From an uncultured Lachnospiraceae bacterium (GTDB taxonomy: Bacteria > Bacillota_A > Clostridia > Lachnospirales > Lachnospiraceae): DNA of 8,920 nt. The position numbers and the translations under genes were made by a program. The notes below the pieces were generated by a model. It did no database searches, was not told where the DNA came from, and saw only the letters and a program-made list of their open reading frames with translations. The DNA lies in assembly GCA_946630765.1 (NCBI GenBank), contig CAMOZF010000056.1, forward strand, positions 1-8,920, given 5' to 3'. This document shows, in pieces, positions 1 to 5,565 of the stretch; positions within the stretch are counted from its first letter, which is position 1, and every line of letters begins with the position of its first letter.

Positions 1-139
1 ACTCCTCCGGGGATTCGTCCGGGAGAAATTTCCCGCCGACACCGATCCATTTATTTTTATTGATATCATGCTTCTTGCGGTTTCGAAGAAGCATCAGATA
101 TTTGCCGTCTTTTTCGATATAGCAGAGCGTCGTCAGCAT
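1..139 (-). CDS. Nudix hydrolase, MutT/8-oxo-dGTP diphosphatase type (partial, C-terminus beyond the window)
   Basis: The first 46 codons of a gene that leaves the window at its left edge. The visible protein begins MLTTLCYIEKDGKYLMLLR and continues through DINKNKWIGVGGKF, the pattern of small MutT-like Nudix hydrolases of Bacillota annotated as 8-oxo-dGTP diphosphatases. The first part of the Nudix box, G-x5-E, is visible as G36 to E42. The metal-binding REUxEE part lies outside the window, so catalytic competence cannot be judged. Family members hydrolyse nucleoside diphosphates linked to another moiety, often cleaning oxidised nucleotides from the pool in the cytoplasm. The ATG at 137-139 is chosen because GGAAAGGG lies just upstream and the homologous beginning fits. 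The start is 15 bases after the stop of the cation transporter, so the two are probably co-transcribed. The substrate is inferred from family resemblance only. Confidence 0.85.
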   Translation of the reverse strand, partial: MLTTLCYIEKDGKYLMLLRNRKKHDINKNKWIGVGGKFLPDESPEE

Positions 140-154
140 GCCGTGCCCTTTCCG

Positions 155-1270
155 TCAGTCGCTGATGTCGGAGTCCATGAAGATCAGGATCTCGAAGTCC
201 GGATACATGGCTTTGACCTTTTCACAGATTCTTTCGTAAACCTGATGCCGGTCGGAGGAAAAACCAATGACCACGTCGAAACGGATCGTCTTCTTCTCTT
301 CCTCGAAATGGAAGCCGTGGATCTGCAGGACCGAAGGCTCCTCCATGACCAGTTCGGTGATCCGGGATCTCGCCTGCGAGGCCGCGCCGTTTCTGGTATT
401 CAGCGAATAGATGCCGATGCCGGTCAGGATCACATGATGATCGTTGTAAACCTTTTCCTGGATATTTCTTTCGACAAGGTCGATCTTTTCAGCCGTCCAG
501 TAATCCGGCACCTCGATGTGCACGGAGCCCTGCCAGCGGTCCGGTCCGTAGCTGTGCAGCACGAGATCGTAGGCGCCGCTGACCTCCGGGAAGGAGGTGA
601 TCGTATCCTTGATCGCCTTCGACAGCTCGCTGTCCACGCGTTCGCCGAGGATCCGGCTCATTGTTTCACGCAGCATGTCAAATCCGGACTTGATGATCAC
701 AAGAGAGATCACTGCGCCGAGATAAGCCTCCAGAGACAGGCCGAAGATCATGAAAATACCGGCCGCAACAAGCGTCGATGCGGAAATCACGGAGTCCAGA
801 AGCGCGTCCTTCCCGGAATCCTTCAGGGAATCCGAATTCACCTTCTCTCCGCGCTTTTTTACAAAGGTCCCGAGAAGGATCTTGACGACTACCGCAAGTC
901 CGACAATGATCAGTGAGACCGGTGAATAGTCCGGCGTCTCAGGATGAATGATCTTTTTGACGGACTCCACAAGAGAGGTAATACCGGCGTAGAGTACGAT
1001 GACCGAGATGATCTCTGCCGCAATGTACTCGTAGCGCCCGTGTCCTAAGGGATGCTTCTTGTCCGGTTTCTTTCCGGCGAGCTTGGCGCCGATCATCGTA
1101 ATCACGGAAGAAAGTGCATCGCTCAGATTGTTGACCGCGTCCATGACGATCGCAATCGACCCGGAGATCCAGCCGATGACCGCCTTGACCGCCGCAAGAA
1201 GCATATTCGCGGCAATACCGATCACACTTGTCTGAACGATGACTTTACTTCTGTCTGTTTCCTGTTTCAT
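155..1270 (-). CDS. Cation diffusion facilitator (CDF) transporter, probable Mn2+ exporter type, with extended C-terminus
   Basis: A 371-residue membrane transporter of the CDF family, which exports divalent metal ions in exchange for protons. Six hydrophobic segments are visible at about residues 13-33, 37-60, 82-103, 118-138, 153-175 and 182-196. The family signature HPLGHGRYEY is at 73-82. The transmembrane metal site reads N47-x3-D51 in helix 2 and D155-x3-D159 in helix 5. An Asn-Asp/Asp-Asp site is typical of manganese exporters such as streptococcal MntE, whereas zinc exporters usually have His or Asp at these positions, so Mn2+ is the best guess. After the cytoplasmic dimerisation domain (about 210-290) there is an additional stretch of about 80 residues with a similar predicted alpha/beta pattern, making the protein longer than the usual 290-300. 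A weak AAAGG precedes the ATG. It lies 68 bases after the hydrolase gene and 15 before the Nudix gene, and no terminator is seen on either side. The fold is certain; metal specificity is inferred. Confidence 0.93.
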   Translation of the reverse strand: MKQETDRSKVIVQTSVIGIAANMLLAAVKAVIGWISGSIAIVMDAVNNLSDALSSVITMIGAKLAGKKPDKKHPLGHGRYEYIAAEIISVIVLYAGITSLVESVKKIIHPETPDYSPVSLIIVGLAVVVKILLGTFVKKRGEKVNSDSLKDSGKDALLDSVISASTLVAAGIFMIFGLSLEAYLGAVISLVIIKSGFDMLRETMSRILGERVDSELSKAIKDTITSFPEVSGAYDLVLHSYGPDRWQGSVHIEVPDYWTAEKIDLVERNIQEKVYNDHHVILTGIGIYSLNTRNGAASQARSRITELVMEEPSVLQIHGFHFEEEKKTIRFDVVIGFSSDRHQVYERICEKVKAMYPDFEILIFMDSDISD

Positions 1271-1338
1271 AGCCTTTCTCTCTGAAAGTTATACGCTTTC
1301 GAAATTCCTGCGGACCCTGTCCTCAAACTGTTTCCTTT

Positions 1339-3348
1339 TTACAGCATTGATGATCCTCCGGTGACAATCCACGCCGCAAGCGTTGCGATCAGGATCGCGC
1401 CCGGATAGACGGTTCCTGTTTTCCTGTACACCAGTGTTCCCAGCACGCTGAATACCAGCACCTGCGGGAAGAACAGGATCAGAAGCGACATGAAGGGACC
1501 GCCGAAGGTGGAGCCGAACAACAGATCCGCGCCGGGGCCGATATTCAGGAAGAAGGGAATATATTCAATCAGAATGATGATGAATATACCGCCCGCCATC
1601 ATGACCACGTTCCGCCACCAGGTCTGCACAAATCCTCTGAATCCGGGTTCATAGGTCCACCGCGTGCGCGATGAGGCCATGATCTTCGAGTTGTTCAGGA
1701 TAAAGAACAGCGCGAACACCGGGATATACACGAAAAACTGCAGCAGCCGCTCTCCGTTGAAGCCCTTGAAGAAGGGCCAGATAAAGCGAAGGTCCAGCTT
1801 GAAAAGAAGCTCGCAAAGCACCACGCAGAGATACATCAGCGCCACCGTGCAGAGCACGAGAACCGCCGAACGAAGACACAGCGAAACACTGATCTTTTCC
1901 GGCTGTCTTTCCGTCGAAAGTCCCATATCGTAATAGCTCTGCTGAATGCCGCGCCTTCTGCCCCGTTTCTGTCCGATCACCGTCATCACGACCATGACCA
2001 GGATCAGAAGAAGGTACCAGGCGATAAAGCCGTTTCCGACTGTCATCCGGAACACCTTCTCAGGAAGCGGCAGCAGTCCGTGTCCGAGCTGCGTCATAAA
2101 GGGGTAGGTGGACGCCGCGATCAGCATTGTGACAACCGCGCCCTTCCACCAGGAGCGGCTGGTCTTTCCGCGGTAGGCGCTCGGAAGCGGCTGAATCACC
2201 TGCGAGAAGAACGGAATCGTCAGAAGAAGATTCATCCACGGAATCAGCGACGCGATCACAAGAAGCATCGCAAGAAGCACGAGCCATTCCTTTACCATCG
2301 CAATCTGATGATCCGAAGGGATCGAAGATTCATGACCGAGCGCCGCATCAAACCAGTCGATCGCGGTCGCAAGGCCGTGCTTGTGGTGTGTCGTCAGGCG
2401 GTGATTCGTCTTCAGAAGTTCGATTCTCCGGGCGCTCCCCAGATCAAAGCTTCCGTAGGTCGTGTTCCAGGCGGCGGAAGCCGCGTCTGTCCCAAGAAAC
2501 GCGGTCCGAAGATCGCTCTTCAGAAGATCGTCGCTGACAACCTTCTGATAGTCGCGGAAATAGCTGAATTCATCCCACTTTGCCTGCAGAAGAAGCACAT
2601 TGTTGAAATGGATCTTCCCTGCGTCATAGGCCTTGTCAGTGAAAAGCTCGCCGCACTGAAGGACAATGGCCTTCGGCTCATAGTCGTTGTGGACGAAGGA
2701 CGCCGCAACCGACCACGAGGACCAGGTGCCCATCGAATGTCCGGAAATTCCGAGACGCCGGCCGTCAACAAAAGGATAAGACGCGAGCACCGCATAGGCG
2801 ATATTGCCGCCCGCCGAGGAATCCGTGAGAACATTTCCCTGATCGTCCGTTGTATAGCGGCGGTCGAAGAAGCTGAGGTTACTGAAGTTCATCATGACCC
2901 GGTAGCGCACCGGGCCGCCGGCGGATTTGAAGGTGCCGTCCGCCTCGCTGTCTTCTCCGTAATTGACCGTCACCTTGTGATTGACATAGCCGCGGTTCAC
3001 GAGGCCTGCCGTGGTTTTTCCGTGGCCATATTCGTCGATCGCAAGGACGACATATCCTCTTCTTGCGAGCTCGATCGAATAGGCCGCGCAGGTCTCATGG
3101 TCATTCTGATATCCGTGCAGAAGCAGGATACCGGGCGCCGGATTCTCCTCCGTCGCCCCCGCAGGCTTGTAAAGCTTGTAGAAAATCTGTCCGATATTCT
3201 TTCCTTCGTGCTCCGCAGCGATATAGCCTTCTTCTATCTCAATACTGCCGTTTCCGTGCTGGATCCTGTTTGCGGCAAAGAGACAGATGAACGCCGCAAG
3301 AAGGAAAACTGCCGTAAGTACCGCTGCCTGAATTCTCTTAGTCTTCAT
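1339..3348 (-). CDS. Membrane-anchored alpha/beta hydrolase with C-terminal polytopic membrane domain
   Basis: A 669-residue protein of unknown substrate. An N-terminal membrane segment (about residues 8-26) follows the basic start MKTKR, so the next domain is expected outside the cell. Residues 45-340 form an alpha/beta hydrolase domain: oxyanion-type HGY at 78-80, nucleophile elbow G-H-S-M-G at 203-207 with S205 as nucleophile, D259 after a late strand as likely acid, and H321, H322 or H324 as likely base. From about residue 355 to the end there are seven or eight further hydrophobic segments, the last two separated by YRKTGTVYPGA (641-651). Ordinary hydrolases of this family have about 250-350 residues, so the membrane half is an extra module. 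The ATG at 3346-3348 is chosen because GGAGG lies seven bases before it. An in-frame ATG ten codons earlier has no ribosome binding site. It lies 67 bases after mrp and probably shares its transcript. The hydrolase fold is well supported; esterase, peptidase or lipid activity cannot be told apart. Confidence 0.88.
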   Translation of the reverse strand: MKTKRIQAAVLTAVFLLAAFICLFAANRIQHGNGSIEIEEGYIAAEHEGKNIGQIFYKLYKPAGATEENPAPGILLLHGYQNDHETCAAYSIELARRGYVVLAIDEYGHGKTTAGLVNRGYVNHKVTVNYGEDSEADGTFKSAGGPVRYRVMMNFSNLSFFDRRYTTDDQGNVLTDSSAGGNIAYAVLASYPFVDGRRLGISGHSMGTWSSWSVAASFVHNDYEPKAIVLQCGELFTDKAYDAGKIHFNNVLLLQAKWDEFSYFRDYQKVVSDDLLKSDLRTAFLGTDAASAAWNTTYGSFDLGSARRIELLKTNHRLTTHHKHGLATAIDWFDAALGHESSIPSDHQIAMVKEWLVLLAMLLVIASLIPWMNLLLTIPFFSQVIQPLPSAYRGKTSRSWWKGAVVTMLIAASTYPFMTQLGHGLLPLPEKVFRMTVGNGFIAWYLLLILVMVVMTVIGQKRGRRRGIQQSYYDMGLSTERQPEKISVSLCLRSAVLVLCTVALMYLCVVLCELLFKLDLRFIWPFFKGFNGERLLQFFVYIPVFALFFILNNSKIMASSRTRWTYEPGFRGFVQTWWRNVVMMAGGIFIIILIEYIPFFLNIGPGADLLFGSTFGGPFMSLLILFFPQVLVFSVLGTLVYRKTGTVYPGAILIATLAAWIVTGGSSML

Positions 3349-3415
3349 CACAAGTCCTCCATAAAGCATATAAAACACAAGACGATAGCTGCCGGCTGAT
3401 TATCGGAATGCGCGA

Positions 3416-4264
3416 TTACGCATCCATCTGACTGATCTTTTCGATGATTTCCGTGAGCGCACTGGTATCGTAGTCGCTGATCTTTCCTTCGTCCACGAGC
3501 ACCGAGATCTTCGGATCGATCGGAAGCTTCGAAACGGTGTCAATATTGAAGGAAGCCGCGAGCTCGTCGATATGGCTCTCGCCGAACAGCAGATGCTTTT
3601 TCCCACAGTCCGGGCATTCGAAATATGACATGTTCTCTACGATGCCGAGGATCGGAATATTCATCATGTCGGCCATCTTCACCGCTTTTCCGACGATCAT
3701 CGACACCAGCTCCTGCGGCGAGGTTACGACAATAATGCCGTCCACCGGAAGGCTCTGGAACACAGTCAGCGGTACGTCGCCGGTTCCCGGAGGCATGTCC
3801 ACAAACATGTAGTCAATATTGCCCCAGGCCACGTCGGTCCAGAACTGCTTGACGGCGCTGGCGATGACCGGGCCTCTCCAGACGACCGGATCCGATGCGT
3901 TCGGCAGAAGCAGGTTCATCGACATGATTCTTGTGCCGTTTTCCGCCGCCACCGGGTACAGATTCTGCCCGTCAGAGGTACACTTCTCTTCCGCGATTCC
4001 GAAGCTCTTCGGGATCGACGGTCCGGTAATGTCCGCGTCCATGATCGCGGTCTGGCATCCTTTTTCCTGCATAGCCGCCGCAAGAAGCGATGTCACGAGA
4101 GACTTGCCGACACCGCCCTTGCCGCTGACGATGCCGATCACCTTTTTGACGCTCGAAAGCGCATTCAGCTTCTCACGAAAATCCTGCGCCGAACGTCTCG
4201 AAGGGCAGTCCGCGCCGCAGCTTTCACACTGATTATTGCAGTTTTCACTGTTTACTTCACTCAT
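3416..4264 (-). CDS. mrp: Mrp/Nbp35-family iron-sulfur cluster carrier ATPase
   Basis: A 282-residue cytoplasmic P-loop ATPase of the Mrp/ApbC/Nbp35 family, which binds and transfers Fe-S clusters to apoproteins. The deviant Walker A GKGGVGKS is at 48-55, the switch region DADITGPS at 76-83, and the Walker B region ending in VDMPPGTGD at 155-163. The cluster-binding pair C217-x2-C220 follows the family hallmark ENMSYF (210-215). The N-terminus carries four cysteines (C9, C13, C16, C20), a cysteine-rich extension common in clostridial Mrp proteins and reminiscent of, though spaced differently from, the Nbp35 N-terminal cluster site. There is no N-terminal MIP18/DUF59 domain, so this is the short form at its usual length. 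The start has GGAG ten bases and AGGGA directly before the ATG. A promoter with a perfect TATAAT lies about 96 bases upstream, making mrp the first gene of its unit. Identification is secure. Confidence 0.97.
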   Translation of the reverse strand: MSEVNSENCNNQCESCGADCPSRRSAQDFREKLNALSSVKKVIGIVSGKGGVGKSLVTSLLAAAMQEKGCQTAIMDADITGPSIPKSFGIAEEKCTSDGQNLYPVAAENGTRIMSMNLLLPNASDPVVWRGPVIASAVKQFWTDVAWGNIDYMFVDMPPGTGDVPLTVFQSLPVDGIIVVTSPQELVSMIVGKAVKMADMMNIPILGIVENMSYFECPDCGKKHLLFGESHIDELAASFNIDTVSKLPIDPKISVLVDEGKISDYDTSALTEIIEKISQMDA

Positions 4265-4300
4265 TCCCTGTTAACTCCAATCTGCTGATATTTACGAAAC

Positions 4301-4317
4301 GGATCTCCAAAAGATCC
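4301..4317 (-). other. Small inverted repeat in the mrp leader
   Basis: Within the predicted 5' untranslated leader of mrp there is a perfect 6-base inverted repeat, GGATCT and AGATCC, around a 5-base loop. It lacks a following T-tract, so it is not a terminator. It lies about 37 bases before the start codon and does not cover the ribosome binding site. It may stabilise the leader or bind a regulator, but a 6-base repeat can arise by chance and no known riboswitch or leader was recognised. Confidence 0.25.
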
Positions 4318-4360
4318 ATGATGGTATGTGTTCAACCGATACACAAAACTCCACTATGAT

Positions 4361-4389
4361 ATTATACTCTATGTCACGCTATAAAGCAA
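4361..4389 (-). promoter_or_regulatory. Sigma-A-type promoter for mrp and the genes after it
   Basis: On the minus strand a perfect -10 box TATAAT (4361-4366) is preceded by a 17-base spacer and a -35-like TTGCTT (4384-4389), which matches TTGACA at three positions. The surroundings are AT-rich compared with the genes. It lies between the terminator of the upstream unit and mrp, where a promoter is needed, and predicts a leader of roughly 90 bases. The 17-base spacing and perfect -10 support it; the -35 is weak. Confidence 0.75.
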
Positions 4390-4412
4390 ATAAGTTTTTC
4401 AGAAGAACGCAT

Positions 4413-4440
4413 AAAAAGAAGGGCACATTCCGTGCCCTTC
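4413..4440 (-). terminator. Intrinsic (Rho-independent) terminator of the phosphatase-deaminase-zinc ribbon unit
   Basis: Read on the minus strand, a perfect 9-base stem GAAGGGCAC / GTGCCCTTC with a 5-base loop is followed directly by TTTTTA. It starts 14 bases after the stop codon of the zinc-ribbon membrane protein, the normal place for a terminator. It separates that unit from mrp, which has its own promoter just downstream. Confidence 0.92.
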
Positions 4441-4453
4441 AGAAAAACATTTT

Positions 4454-5533
4454 TCAGTTCTGTTCCGTTTCTGCGGTTTTTCCGCCAAGGACGTTGAATC
4501 CGATCGCGGGGAACAGGTAGATTCCCGCCTGCACCAGGCCGAGGCCGACCGCGATGGGCCCGGGTTTACGGAAGACAAAGGCGCCGAACAGGACAACAAT
4601 CATCGCAATAATGACGACCGCAAGATCCGCCGCAAGATAGATCCAGCAGCGCTTCCAGTGGAAGATGAATCCGAGGACGGCAGATACCAGCGTCATGATC
4701 AGCGCGCCGATGCCGATCCGTCTGAAAAGAACGACGGCGGTTCTTGCGAGCGCTTCATCAGAGGTTCTGAGATATATGCCGAGAAGCTTGTTTCCGAGCG
4801 CGAGGCACAGGAAAATCCACAGAATCTCGATCGCAGCCGCAGCAATCACACCGATCATCGAGATGATGTGTGCGCCGGTCTTTTTCTTCACGATATGCGA
4901 AAGCAGCATCGCGCCGATGGTCACGCCGAAGATCAGCAGATTAAGAGAATTCATCAGACTCAGGCTGACACTGAAAATTGCCGTGACCTGCACCGCGATG
5001 CTGGAGGACGACTGCAAGGTGGCGCCGAGCCGCGAGATCATCACATTGGAAAAATAGGTGAAGAAGCTGAAAAACACGCCGCCGAGTACATAGGACAGCA
5101 GATAATTCCGCTCGATGATCAGCTTCGGAAAGGCCTTGCGGTCCCGAAGCACACTCTTCTTTTCCGCATCCTGCGCTTTCTTTCCTGAACCCTCGGGCTT
5201 TGGCTTTTCCTGCGGCGGCGCCGGATCAACTGCTTCGGGCTCCGCTTCAGTCGGTGCTTCTTCGGGCGTCTTTCCTGAAGCTTCCACTCCCTCTTCGGCG
5301 GGCGCTTCCGATGCCGCATCCGCAGATTCTTCCGCAGTTTCTTCCGGAATTTCCTCCGGGACTTCTTCTGCGGGTTTTTCTTCGGGCGCCGCGGCCGGAT
5401 CTTCCGTGGCCTGCGTCTCCTCCGCTGCCGGGTCCTTCGATTCCGTCATTTCCTCCTCCGGCATTGGACAGCCGCAGTTCGGGCAGAAACGTTTACCGGG
5501 TTCCACGTCATATCCACAATTGCTGCAAATCAT
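4454..5533 (-). CDS. Zinc-ribbon membrane protein with acidic Pro/Glu/Ala-rich linker
   Basis: A 359-residue membrane protein of unknown function. Residues 1-22 form a zinc ribbon (C3-x2-C6 and C17-x2-C20) of the short kind found at the N-terminus of many Bacillota membrane proteins. Residues 25-117 are a low-complexity linker rich in Glu, Pro and Ala. After a basic stretch (118-137), residues 144-347 hold about six or seven hydrophobic segments. Part of this region, about 249-291 (LLGIYLRTSDEALARTAV and the following helix), resembles the TM5-TM6 region of MATE-type transporters, which suggests a half-sized relative of that fold; this is judged by eye only. The ATG has GGAGG seven bases before it. 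The gene begins 32 bases after the deaminase stop and is last in its unit, followed by the terminator. The cytoplasmic ribbon may bind a partner protein or nucleic acid. It is a genuine gene by ribosome binding site, cysteine pairs and context; the function is open. Confidence 0.85.
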   Translation of the reverse strand: MICSNCGYDVEPGKRFCPNCGCPMPEEEMTESKDPAAEETQATEDPAAAPEEKPAEEVPEEIPEETAEESADAASEAPAEEGVEASGKTPEEAPTEAEPEAVDPAPPQEKPKPEGSGKKAQDAEKKSVLRDRKAFPKLIIERNYLLSYVLGGVFFSFFTYFSNVMISRLGATLQSSSSIAVQVTAIFSVSLSLMNSLNLLIFGVTIGAMLLSHIVKKKTGAHIISMIGVIAAAAIEILWIFLCLALGNKLLGIYLRTSDEALARTAVVLFRRIGIGALIMTLVSAVLGFIFHWKRCWIYLAADLAVVIIAMIVVLFGAFVFRKPGPIAVGLGLVQAGIYLFPAIGFNVLGGKTAETEQN

Positions 5534-5565
5534 CTTTCCACCTCCATCAGACTGATATCACTATC

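Noticed and set aside
3349..3378. An upstream ATG that would add 10 residues to the alpha/beta hydrolase
   Set aside because: The ribosome binding site GGAGG lies downstream of that ATG, directly before the internal ATG at 3348, and the shorter form begins with a normal basic N-terminus before the membrane segment.
2080..3399. Plus-strand open frame of 439 codons opposite the alpha/beta hydrolase
   Set aside because: Same reasoning: the minus-strand frame holds the catalytic motifs and membrane segments, while the plus-strand product has no domain pattern.
3383..3405. Inverted repeat CGATA/TATCG between mrp and the hydrolase as a terminator
   Set aside because: The stem is only five bases with a 13-base loop, and the following sequence is not a clean T-tract. 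The genes are close enough to be co-transcribed.
1185..4090. Recurring GCAAGAAG-type words scattered through the window as a dispersed repeat
   Set aside because: They lie inside coding regions and read as Leu-Leu-Ala (CTT CTT GCG) in membrane or core helices, so they reflect codon preference rather than a repeat family.
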